DNA of 64,000 nucleotides from assembly GCA_963691815.1 (NCBI GenBank), contig OY829659.1:14474179-14538178 (forward strand), in the 5' to 3' direction. This document shows, in pieces, positions 25,285 through 36,085 of the stretch (the first letter of the stretch is position 1; every line of letters begins with the position of its first letter). Origin of the DNA: Echiichthys vipera. Its lineage: Eukaryota > Chordata > Actinopteri > Perciformes > Trachinidae. Position numbers and translations under genes: made by a program. Below the pieces are notes generated by a model. It searched no databases. It saw nothing but the letters and a program-made list of their open reading frames with translations, and was not told the origin of the DNA.

Positions 25285-25830
25285 TACAGTGCCAATAGAA
25301 AGTCATGATACCCTTTTGAAATAGTCACTTTTTCTGTCTTACAGCCTGAAATGATAAAACAAAAAATATATATTTTTACACATTTTGTCTAACAACATTC
25401 AAGTGATTTTTTTTTCTAAATTTCTGAAAATTATTAATAATAATTATAATGTCTCTCTTCCTTGCAAAACTATTCGAGTTCAGTCAAATTCTGTGGTAAG
25501 CGGCGATGGACTGCACAAGTCTATCCACAGATGTTCTGTAGGATTTAGGTCAGGGATCTGACTAGGCCACTCAAGGACATTCACCTTCGTGTCCTTTAGA
25601 CAATGTGTTGTTTTTATGGTGTTTTTTGGGTCGTTGTCATGCTGGAAGGTGAACCACCTGCACCTTTTCAAGTGTCTAACAGACATGGGCTTCTTTCTTG
25701 CCGCCCTACCATACATGTAGAACTTGTGAAATTGTTGTCACATGCACAGATCAATCAACCTCTTCCATTTAGACTTGTAACTCCTTCAAGGCCGCCATGT
25801 GTCTTCCCTGATCAATCTTTTCAACTTTTA
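25285..25830 (-). pseudogene. Tc1-family transposase remnant, internally deleted
   Basis: The left terminus is TA followed by CAGTGCCAATAGAAAGTCAT at 25287, fitting the TA target and terminus of Tc1 elements. On the minus strand 25480-25716 encodes YGRAARKKP joined directly to [11 protein letters not shown] and [18 protein letters not shown], the C-terminal catalytic region of Tc1 DDE transposases. The residues that normally lie between these motifs (roughly 100 or more) are missing. A frameshift follows, after which NLTELE is read in another frame and hits a TAG at 25470-25472. Tc1 transposase cuts and pastes the element at TA sites. This copy cannot make enzyme, and no right terminus was found. 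Confidence 0.88.
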
Positions 25831-28380
25831 AACTTGGGTCCACTGCTACACTCACATGGCCAACAATTCCTCCAAATTAAACAACAAAATCCATTGTTCG
25901 GCCACAAGTGTTTCCTAAACGTATGCCCCTACAGCAGGACAACATATAAATCACTGTTGAAAAATAAATCAGTTTTATGGTGTGGCTGTTGTGTTTACTG
26001 TAATAGTTAAAACAATAACTTCTTAGTTAAGGTTAGGTAATGACTGTTGCCATCGTTTAGAGAAACAAATGTTGGCAAGAGGCAAATCATTAGTGTTGGT
26101 CTCAAATGTTTTGTTGACTAATCCATCCAGCCTCAATCGCCTCTCTCTGTGGACCAAATAGTGGACGCTATGTTCTCCTTTGCTCCCAATGGTGAGTCAT
26201 AATTCCTATGGTCCCTACAGGCCTCTGGCACTTACACGTAAACAAATTTCATCATTTGGGCACTAGAGGAAATGACTGATGCTGTTGTTTTGGGAGGACA
26301 GCCTCATGCTTTCACTGCTTCTGCTACCACAGCTGATGCTATTGTATTATCATCATTCCCCACACCTTGTTTTGTTGACCTTGATGCTTGCTTCGGGGGG
26401 TGATGAGGTCAGAGCCCAGACCCCAAATATCAACACTGTTCATATTCTACCTCCACTTGATAATCCGTTTTGTTGAGTGAAATTTTTTTTTTGCATTTGA
26501 GTTGACATATCACATTGTATTTATAAAGTGAAATAAAGTGTACTGAAATGCAGTAAAGACAGAGTATACCAATATGATAGATTTCCGTGGTCTTTGCTTC
26601 TATCAACCACCATAGCACCCCTTTTTAGCAAAATGGCTACTTGGGGGTGAATATCATTTCATGCATCATTTCATTTATTTCTAGAGCCTTCTCTCAAATG
26701 CATAAAACAGAAGCATATCCCAGATAGATAATTCATTAAATGAATTATGCAATTCAGCAAACACCTGGCTGCAGACACTTTATTTCTGTGGACACTCCAT
26801 GCAGGGACTCAGGGGATCATCATGTACTGTATAGATTGTATTCAGAATCTCTGGTGAGGCAATGATGTCTTCTCCACCGTAGTCTTTTTCCCACTTGTAG
26901 TTTTAAAGCTGACACATACTGGATGATGTTCTATTCTTGACAGTTCAACGTTGTTCACATTTCTTGTCCTTGTGAGTTATGGGAATCTTTGTCAGTAAAC
27001 TTTCACTTCCCTTTATAAATACCCATCTTTTTTTGGTGTATTTAAATGATCTAAAACCTTTTTTTGTGTTTGTTTTTCTTTTTTGCCTTTTTCTTGTCCT
27101 TACAGATAAAGTGGGAAACGAGTGAAAACAATCAAAACTGTAATCAAAGATGATGCACTAGCAATCAAGGTAACTTTAAACAAGGCTGACTACTGAAACC
27201 ACATACTCATTTTCTCTGCCATCCTTTGCAACAACTAAGAGCATGCTGTGGAATTTCAATTTCTCTTGGGGATGAGACCAGCTCTCCCAACACACTGCAT
27301 GCACCCCCAGAACAACTACTGAGGATGATGCTTTTTGCAGAGAGATGGAAGAAAAAGGAGAGTTTATATCTCTGGCAGAGGCACAATTCCTTGGAGTCCT
27401 GGCGTTTGTGAGCCGACAGTTCCAGGTTCGCAGCTGCATGTAGTCAAGGTCTCCAGGCACTCCTCAAACTCACCTACAGAATGATCCATAAACACTGTCA
27501 CATTCACATACCTCTTATTAATTATTAACTTATAACCTATTGCATGTTATGGTGTAGGCAAGTTACAGGGATCGAGGATTTAAAGTCATACTGTATCTCC
27601 ACTGTGCACCGTCTGTGGAAAAGTGTGTCTATGCAATGCTGTAAACATCATGTATTTATTCAGGTAATAAACGTTTTGATGCATATATGCCTTTGTGTAT
27701 GTGTGTTTAAGTCTATTCATTTGCTCATTATCCAAGATTATTGCATTTACATCCAATTATACCAAGAAAACATCCAGGGATCAAAAAACACTCAAGGTTT
27801 TTAAATTCTCATATATCAAATTCACTCTCATATTTTTTTTATCTCTCCCTCTCATTTACTGTAATTCTTCATCCCTCAGAACCCCAACCCAGTCAAACCT
27901 GTGTTCTGTGCCCTCTCATCAAAGTATTTCTTTACTAAACATGATTTGCACATTCACTTATACAACACACAAATTTCTGGGGAATGTACAACCTGGGGTC
28001 ATGAAAACATGGGCAATCGAGACAAGGTGCAGAGCGTAGTGGGCTAAGTTGCATCAGGCTATCTTGCACTGGAACATGGCGCTAGCATTTGGGTGCATTC
28101 ATGTTTCCAGAACAGCCTCAGGCTAAAAGACTCCAGTATTGATACAGTCTACTGCTGTCTGCTTTGGGGCTATCAAACCAGTTCAAATATCTTCCTTTCA
28201 TCTAGCCATGTAGATAGACTTTGCTTGATCACAGAAAGAAATGTGTTCTCACTGTGGTGCTCGGAACAGAATGTTGGTAGACGTCAGAGACAAATAAAAG
28301 GATGCTGCATCACATGTAGAACAATAAAAAAGCAAAGCAGGAAATAGCAGCTTGGCCACAACTGTATGTGGCAGGACGGT
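25831..28380. other. Non-coding sequence with one possible non-coding exon
   Basis: No protein-coding gene recognised. At 27106-27169 a 64-nt segment lies between a long pyrimidine tract ending TTACAG and AAG|GTAACT, but all three frames contain stops. Confidence 0.45.
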
Positions 28381-28395
28381 CTCATCTTTGTCACA

Positions 28396-28406
28396 CCCCC
28401 CCCCCC
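28396..28406 (+). repeat. C11 homopolymer
   Basis: Eleven consecutive C residues, unusual in this AT-rich window. Confidence 0.95.
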
Positions 28407-28424
28407 TCCTTGCTCCATCCACAT

Positions 28425-28695
28425 GAGGTGTGGATTGACGCACTGATTGATGGGCGGCGCTGCGCGCTTTATTTATACTGGCCTGGCCACACCTGCGATC
28501 CCTTCCTCCTTTCCGGTTCTGCTCATCCTCCATGGTGGCTGTGGCCCGGCGTGTCAGAGCTGGTGCACGTGTTTGAGCCTTTGTGGCGTGGCGGAGTGTG
28601 GTGGAGCCCGGTTTGGCGTGGCGGATCATCTTGGCGCACGTTTCCTCTCATTGCACAACAGGTATGCGCACCGCTGTCTCCTGCACAGTGGTGAT
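28425..28695. promoter_or_regulatory. CpG-rich, GC-rich patch (possible promoter or LTR-like sequence)
   Basis: I count about 20 CpG dinucleotides in about 260 bases, near the number expected from base composition, while the rest of the window is CpG-poor. It contains GGGCGGCGCTGCGCGC, a TATA-like TTTATTTATACTGG (about 28468-28481), a repeated GGCGTGGCGGA motif and a CAG|GTATGC donor-like site near 28660. Open frames on both strands (28368-28694 +, 28249-28629 -) follow from GC content. It may be a small CpG island, the promoter of an unannotated transcript, or a piece of a GC-rich retroelement. Confidence 0.35.
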
Positions 28696-30062
28696 TCACG
28701 AACCTGTGTGATCTTATAGTCTCCTAGTAAAACAGTAACTACTTCCTGTGGCGAAATTCCCCAGGTGGCATGGTTCGGCAACACTCAACCTTAGCTACCA
28801 CCTCGCCACATGTAGTTAAAACTTAGATGGTATTTAGTTTGGCCACATTTGATAAAAAAAAGGACACCACTAGTGGTCTTGCTTTGACTTTAAGTGACTT
28901 CTTAAAGGATTTGTATATCCTATTATTGGGAATTTTCATTCAATAGTCATAGAAAATAAACATCTTAAACCAGAAACACTTTATTACTTAAAATATGTGT
29001 CTCCTGCAGCCAAATTTTGCAGACATACACTGTCTGACTTTTTCTACTAAAGTGATGTTTTTTGCTCTCTGTTCTCAGCAAGAAAATATAACCCTATGGT
29101 CCTCCTGGGTTCTTTTTCAGTCACCTTTACTGAAAAACTAACACCTGAACCTGTGTTGTTCTCATGATGTAAAATCTGAAGCCATTCAGAGAAGAGATTG
29201 GGAAAGCTGCCACTTCATTCTCCTTGGAACAGCCTGATTTATTTACTGGCTAAAGCTTTAGTGCTGTTTGTTCTGGCTTTAGTAGCAAGTTTGTCATTCT
29301 CACAAGCACTGATAGATATGTCCCTAACAAATGAATAATAAAAGATGCATTAATCATTAAATATTAACCTTTTGTTATGAATTATTTGAAAATTGCCTCA
29401 TATGTTCTGAGTTGCTGCTATTGGCCCATGTCTCCTCCATATTGCCAAGTAAAGTTCTTAGTATATAAAGTGTCTCAGAAAGCTACTGAGACCTATTTCA
29501 CACCATTTTAGATTTTTGTCACACTGTCCCATTGACACAACCTCTAATCATCTTTAGTCTTTATCCATGAAACCTTATTTCAACTGCCCTGAAGCAGCAG
29601 ACAGCCTGCCAGTCTGCACACAGGAGCTGTGTGAAAATCAAAAGAGATTTTTTCTGTTATCCTGTCGTGACACCAAGGTGTGAGGAAAGGGGGAGACTTT
29701 TCTGAGAAATTCAACACAATAGAATGAGCAGTGCTGCATGAAATCCAATCACAACTAACGGCAGCTGGCTTCTTGTTGCCTATGAAAGTCCCAGAACTCT
29801 TGTGGATCTACAAAGGATCTCTATGCCATGGTGACGCCACCACTAGGAATACAGTTGTAAGACACAGTAGCCTCTAATTTGAAGGGGGTAAACATTAATG
29901 TTTATCACCGGTGCTAAAGTTTGTTTTAAAACTTTGACACCAATAAATTCCAGGAAGCTCCTACTTTTCATTCCATTTCTTCATGGATAAGAAATCAAAT
30001 ACTGTTTTTCCCAGACAGCAAGCAGCATTGGACATATTCAAACAACTGAATACTGTGCACAT
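28696..30062. other. Unique non-coding sequence
   Basis: No gene or repeat recognised. No open frame of 60 codons or more lies wholly inside. Confidence 0.5.
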
Positions 30063-30774
30063 TAGGGGTTGAATGGTTCACGAAATCCACTGTTCAGTTC
30101 ATATCATGGTTTTGGGTTTTCGGTTTTCGGTTCGGTTCGATTGTTTTTTTTTCTATTTCTTTTAGATTCTAACAATACCATGTATCAGATCTATAGCCTA
30201 ATAATTTGATTATTTTGAATCAGATATTCTTAAGGACATGTCATGCAATCATGCAAAAACTGAAATAATGAGGCAGCTTGCTTAGGGATTACTGTAACAA
30301 TCTTAAATTAAAGTGAAGTGAGATTTTGAAACAGTAGGAGAGACATTGCTGCATTTACGCGTTTATATATTATTTTTATCAAAAAGGTAAACAATTGTTT
30401 GCCTTCTAGGTAAGCATATAAACACTTATACATTATAAAATCTTAAAAAAAAAGAACAAAATAGGTTTTCTTTCACTAAAATACGCACAAACAGCAATCA
30501 CTGAACTGACTGAAATAGGCTACATCAGGATTATTCAATTAATCTGGAATTGGGGCCGGTTGACGAAAATGATCCAAAATGAGGGGCCGGAAAAATATCA
30601 CATTACTGGATATTGTAAAACGATGCAGTGACATAGGAGTACATTCAGTATATTGTCGTTATTTTATCAATGTAAATGGTAGTCATGACCTCAAAGTGCA
30701 ACAAGCTTGTCAAAGAACAATCTTCCAAAAAACAAAACCAGAGGTTTTCACTCAATTATTGGACTATTAATTAA

Positions 30775-30930
30775 GTACAAGTTTGAGGCTCTTACTTTAC
30801 TTGATTATTTTATTTACATGCTACTTTATACTTCTGCTTCACTACAAATCAGTGGAAATATTCTACTTTTTACTCCACTACATTTATCTGATTACTTCAG
30901 TAACTAGTTACTTTATCAGGCTTACAAGCA
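30775..30930. repeat. Nested teleost repeat inside the hAT element
   Basis: CTACTTTATACTTCTGCTTCACTACA, then GAAATATTCTACTTTTTACTCCACTACATTTATCTGA and TAACTAGTTACTTTATCAGG follow the order of a common fish repeat. It gives several overlapping short open frames of no coding meaning. Confidence 0.55.
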
Positions 30931-31308
30931 CATATGAAACACTAGTTTATTCATCAAAAACTGGACTGACAAAAATGAACGTAATATAAATGCAGAGTAG
31001 CGGGATTTTTCTGAAAATGCCTTATCAACTTACTGTATACTCTTTACACACCAATATGACTGCAGAGTAAACACAGGCTCTACGGTGACAGAAACCAAAA
31101 CTTTGTCTGTCCATTCTCTGGTGAACTGACAGTTTTATGTGTCAACCTTTCTTTTTCAGAGTAGAAAGAGACATTGTGGTGATGATTTAACCACAGATTT
31201 AACCAGACTGAAACGACTGAGAACAACAACTGAAACCCACAAAGAAGAGCGTAGCGGGAGCGTGCGTAGCATTATGGCTATGCACCTACGTGGAGCAAGT
31301 CTCCCAGC

Positions 31309-31378
31309 ACTGAGACGGTAGCAGTGAGACGGTAGCGCTGAGACGGTAGCGCTGAGACGGTAGCGCTGAGATGGCTAC
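31309..31378 (+). repeat. 14-bp minisatellite, five copies
   Basis: Five head-to-tail copies of GCTGAGACGGTAGC (31309-31322, -31336, -31350, -31364, -31378). The third and fourth are identical, and the first, second and fifth carry one to three changes. The unit is GC-rich inside an AT-rich element. Confidence 0.93.
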
Positions 31379-31734
31379 GAGAAAGGACAGCGGTCATGAA
31401 GGCTTACGCTACGTTGCACCTCATAAACCAAACGGTAAACACGTGTCCCGGCCCGTGACAAGCGTACCGAACGGGACAGATTTTTTTATTAAACCGTTCC
31501 ACCCCTAGTGTACATATTGTTGAAATTACATATATTCATTCGCAAAGTAGCAAGTATTGTTTTACCACACTGTGCTCACCGAAATACGCCTCTGTGTAGG
31601 TAGATCTGTTGTTACGCTATGACTTCTGCTTGCTGGAGTAATTATGGCGGGAGCAAAGGAGGAAGTCAGGTGACATGAATATACCTGGGTATGCCAACCT
31701 ACCACCCAAACTACAAGCTGATGTAGCCTACCTT

Positions 31735-31965
31735 AGGTATGGCTATAGAGGGGGCATACCTATGTTCTCTGCGTCCTATGTTCCCCAATCTGTTATTTTC
31801 TTAGTTCCGAATTCCATGGCACTAGGCCTATGTAGACCTTGACCCTAGCCCCTAACCATAACCTCTATCCCTAACAAAATGCTGAATTAAATCAGTGAAG
31901 GCATAAGCTTATGCAACATAGGACCCTTTTGGGAAAAAACGGGGAGCATAGAGATGACCATGCTA
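31735..31965. repeat. Probable teleost repeat with CCTATGTTCCCC / AACATAGGACC motifs
   Basis: The segment contains TATGTTCTCTGCGTCCTATGTTCCCC, then CTAACCATAACC, then CAACATAGGACCCTTTTGGGAAAAAACGGGGAGCATAG. The two ends mirror each other (TCCTATGTTCCCC versus GGGGAGCATAG). I recall a fish repeat with these phrases. Confidence 0.45.
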
Positions 31966-33077
31966 TAGATATGATTGTCCCCTGGTAGTCTAAGCCCTGA
32001 TTGCTAATTAACTGCATCAAAAACAGTAAATCCTATAACTTTCTAGAACTAATAATGATACAACAGATTGCTGTTAGAGAGCTAAGCCTCAAGCAAACAA
32101 TATGTCGTCTTTATTAAGACTCTTCATCTCTGAGGAGTAACACGTGGGACGGGAAATTTAGTGTGATACTTGATGCTTTTCAAAATCATGTCTTAGCCTC
32201 AGCAGCCTTTATTACTTAATAATCCCTTCTCATGGAAGAGACTTTCTGTGACAAGTTAATACCATAATAGTGCACATATTAAGGTTAAATGGCCATATTG
32301 CTCTTCTCTCTCTCAATCACGGGTGGGTTTATGCTTCTTCTCATATTATGCACCACATGTGCAGCTATCTGACACTTCTGACATCCACTTGTACACTTTC
32401 ACTCGTACATTCTCCAATTTAAATGCAACATACAAAACCAACATGAACAGGTGTCATAAGACACTAAACAAATTAATAATAGATCAACCTGAACGGACTG
32501 CATTATTCCCATCTGCTCAGGTGAGGCTTTTCATTTCCTTCTAACAATTAGGATTTAGGTAGCAGCTGTGAAATATCCAGTTACTGTTGAAGACTAAGTT
32601 GAGCTTGTGGCGGATTAGTGTTGTACAGCTTGTGTGAAATTATAGTTATTTACCCCTCAGTAAGGAGGTTAGGAGAGGACACTTTCAGAGGAGATTTAAA
32701 TAAATTGGGAAACGGAGTCAGGGTTAGGACTTAAGCTACTTAGTATCCTAGACAGTGTTATATGTACATTAGCAGAGTCCTGCACCGGATTGGGTAACTG
32801 TTGTACAGACTGGCAAAAGGCTTGATTGACATCCTTGCTTGAGCTGGCCATGTGGTTGGACAAAATATCATTACAAGAATATACCATATTACCACCTTTC
32901 ATGATAAATTTTTGATCTCTAAACAGATTCCCGTTTCGTCTTTCTCTTCTTACAACGCAAAGGCATCATCACCTTGTACATGACAGACAGGTTAACATAA
33001 AACTACTTTGTTATGCTTGTTATACACACTAAAATGTGTATTTTCTTGTGTAATTTTTTTGTGTATTATAACATATC
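31966..33077. other. Unique non-coding sequence
   Basis: No gene or repeat recognised. Open frames at 32323-32544 (+) and 32696-32902 (-) match nothing I know. Confidence 0.5.
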
Positions 33078-33582
33078 CCCGTTCCCTCTCCGGGAACCAT
33101 CACCTTATCGTGGTGGATAGGTTTGTGAGTCCCTGTGAACCTGAGGGCTGTGTTGTCTGGAGCCTAGTGCTCCTGGTAGGGTCTCCCATGGCAGAGTGGT
33201 CTCAGGCGAGGGGCCGGACTAAGAATGGTTCACAAAGACTCTATGGAACACTGAGGAAGAGGAAGAGAGACCCTGCCCGGAAGAAGGGGAGGTGCCACGG
33301 GACCCCCCGTCTGGAGGGGTGTCCCGTGGCACCTCCCCCCTCTCCATCCTGTGGGCCCACCACTCACAGGAGGAACCGCTGGGGTCGGGTGCGCTGCTGC
33401 ACCGGTGGCAGTGAAGGCGAGGGGCCTCAACAGACCAGACACGGGCAGCAGAGACTGGCTCTGGGGACGTGGAATGTCACCTCTCTGTGGTGGTAGGAGC
33501 CGGAGCTTGTGCGGGAGGTGGAGCGCTACCAGTTAGATCTGGTAGGGCTTACCTCCACACACAGTCTCGGTTCTGGAACTGT
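33078..33582 (+). pseudogene. 5' end of a LINE with apurinic-type endonuclease start
   Basis: The GC-rich segment begins near GTTCCCTCTCCGGGAAC and ACCTTATCGTGGTGGAT and contains the phrase LALGTWNVTSL, then a TAG stop (33494-33496), then in the same frame EPELVREVERYQLDLVGLTS and THSLGSG. This is the beginning of the endonuclease domain (the W-N conserved block) of a common fish non-LTR retrotransposon. That enzyme nicks target DNA so reverse transcription can start. The alignment stops abruptly at about 33582, so only the 5' untranslated part and about 45 endonuclease codons remain. The frame ends at TGA 33587-33589. The family is uncertain between RTE-like and related clades. Confidence 0.82.
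33286..33338. repeat. 18-bp perfect inverted repeat (hairpin) in the LINE 5' region
   Basis: GGGGAGGTGCCACGGGAC at 33286-33303 is exactly complementary in reverse to 33321-33338. The inner bases add four more C-G pairs with a one-base bulge, leaving a small loop near GTCTGGA. Confidence 0.97.
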
Positions 33583-36002
33583 ATCATGAAAAATACATCT
33601 TCCGCCACATTTGATGCCAATGCATCTCTACTGATAAGTTAAAAAAAAAAGAATAATCTTGAGTGAGATCAGCAATATGTTGTTATTAAGAGAGTGCCAG
33701 GAAGATATGAAAGAAATTTTGACAGATTTTTAAGTTGGTCAATAAGTGAAGTGACCGCTGGAAGAAAAACAGAGATTGAGCAGTGTCAAGGTGTGTACAC
33801 AGCAAGACCAAGTATCAGATCAGTAGAAGATTAGAGTTAAGAGTGTAAGAGTGAAAGAAAGACAGACCAAGAGGCAGGTAAGTGAGAGAGGGACAGCGAG
33901 TGCTAGTAAGAGGTTAAGCACACACGCTTACACCTGCAGGTAAAGCCTTCACCTTGCCATATTATCCCTGGCCTTACCCACCTATGCTCACGGATGCCAA
34001 AAAATCCGTTTGCCAACTTTGGGAAACTGTGTGTGACAGCCAATTACTGGGGAGAGGACTCCCAGTGGAGTCACCTCCTCACCTCACAGCCCTAACATCT
34101 GCCTGTCAGACAGTCAAGGGAGGCAGCTAGATAATACAGCAGAGAGTGGAAGCCAGGCAAGCCACTGTGGTCAAAAAGTGATCCAAATCCCCTGCTCACC
34201 ATCAGTTTTAAATGGTTGTCATTTGAGTTGTTTGCTGTCAAATATGTGAAATGTAATCATAAATCACAATTTTAGCGCTGGAGCTTTGGAGGCAAAAATC
34301 TTTTTTAATGCAGTTATATTACAACTTGCTATGCTACTTTCATCCCTTCGAAAGATCATGCATAGTATGGTGTTTTTATCAGAGCAATATGTGGCCTCAT
34401 AACAGTTTAATCTGAATGTTTTCTCAAAAATTCAATGTATTTACATTTATGATTACCTAGGAGATAACCGCGAGGCATCATTAAACAACAAGCAAACAAA
34501 CACAAACAGCTTGGGCTCATCTTGTTTAAACACTGTTTGAGTGAAGATACTCAGCTGCAGCAACAGGGTTCTCTGCACGGATGCAATCTGATTGGCTCTT
34601 AAGATCCATAATAGTATGAAACGAGTGCTGGAAAAGTGTTTAGGAGATACTGAAAAAAAATCAATGACTAAAAATAACTGACACTAATTATTTGCATTAA
34701 AGCTTGATGCGTGATGGCGCGGATAATAAACTGGAGAAAGAGGGAGAAAATAGTGAGGGGTGAAGAGAAGAGTGTCCAAAGTTTGGGATCATTGATCACA
34801 AGCTGAAACTAAATGAAAACTCTATACAGTCTTTTAAAACCAAACTACAGTATATCTTACCACAATAGCATGTCATCAATGCTTCAGCATTTCAGCAGTA
34901 AGCATCTTCAACCAGCTCCACCTTACTGCAGTCAGGCAGCACATGCGGACAATACCACACCCACGGAGCTTGGAGCACCATAAGTCAAACGCGGCAGTCT
35001 TGTATAGCACTTGTATATGCTTAAATATAACACTAAAAAGCACTATGACAAGTTGTTCGTTTTAAGAGACCCGTCTTATTTTTCTCTTTTGTATATTTAC
35101 TATTGCTCTTTAACTAAGCAAAAGTATTTCTAACCCGATTACTACATTTATTGATGTAATAATCTGTAGAATACTTTGTTATGAAAATAATCACTGGTAT
35201 TTTTTGTGTCTATAATGCAGCACATGGTATAGGAGGTCAGGACAGATGGTACAACTACAAGTCGCACTGACGACACAGCTGGGGCCAATGCAAGATCGAG
35301 CTCAGGTTTAACTTGGAAAATGAGATTGCTTGACCCTCACCGGCCATGCAGTGTACCATTGGTTTGTCAAGAATAATCTCTCACTGTGTCCTTGTCCCTT
35401 ACTTTTTCCTCCTATCCCCTTATACTGTTGGAAGCCCGCTTTTGTTATACCGAGGACAGTCAATAAATGAATAAAAAATCGAGGGAATTGGAATGTAAAG
35501 TGCAATCTGTTCAGCCACTGTGTCTTCCCACCTGCAACACATTATGACAGGTAGGAGGATTAGGAGAAAAGGTGAGCAGAGGAGATGCAGGGAGGAAGAA
35601 CGTCCCACATTCTGCCGAGGCAAGCAGTAAAAATTGAAGGGGAAATAATATGTGGCATGTCAAAATGCAGTATCACCCCATTTACACTGATGTTTAAGCC
35701 CTTCCCTGACTCCAGTGCTACCCAAGAGAAGCAAAGATTTAAAAGGGAGCGCGATATGTGGTGAAAGAGGAAGACATATGAAAGCAGACGGTGGATGGAG
35801 AGACGAAAATGAATATGAGGTAGAGGCAGAGGAAGTGAGAGAGCAGCTGGTAATAGGGATATAAGGAGTGTAATCTCTCCGGCAATAACATTTAGCTATG
35901 GGACGATGTGTGGCAGGCACATACTCACACATTTACAGCAGTCTAGTAAATAGTTCTGACCTGAACAATTTCACAGCCTTAACCGCAGGCCAGTGGAGAA
36001 TT
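33583..36002. other. Non-coding; conserved-element-like motif cluster near 34680
   Basis: No gene recognised. The segment 34675-34735 contains TAATTA overlapping a perfect ATTTGCAT octamer (34690-34697). Open frames at 35660-35932 (-) and 35420-35623 (-) arise from purine-rich plus-strand sequence. Confidence 0.4.

Positions 36003-36082
<80 letters not shown>
36003..36082 (+). repeat. (CA)n microsatellite
   Basis: About 80 bases of CA with one AAAC interruption near 36018. Confidence 0.97.

Positions 36083-36085
<3 letters not shown>

Larger units (their letters stand above)
30063..31507. mobile_element. hAT-type element, 1445 bp, with 8-bp target duplication
   Basis: The termini TAGGGGTTGAATGGTT (30063-30078) and AACCGTTCCACCCCTA (31492-31507) are inverted repeats agreeing at 14 of 16 positions. 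The flanking 8-mers GTGCACAT (30055-30062) and GTGTACAT (31508-31515) differ at one base, the footprint expected of hAT insertion. Subterminal GGTTTTCGGTTCGGTTCG (left) and CGTACCGAACGGGACAG (right) fit a repeat family I know from fish. The interior contains nested repeat sequence and a minisatellite, and no intact transposase, so the element is non-autonomous or decayed. Confidence 0.82.

Noticed and set aside
28249..28694. Long frames on both strands (126 and 108 codons)
   Set aside because: Caused by the GC-rich patch, with mutually overlapping antisense frames and no recognised domain.
31309..31378. CRISPR-like array
   Set aside because: Units are contiguous 14-mers without spacers inside a eukaryotic transposon.
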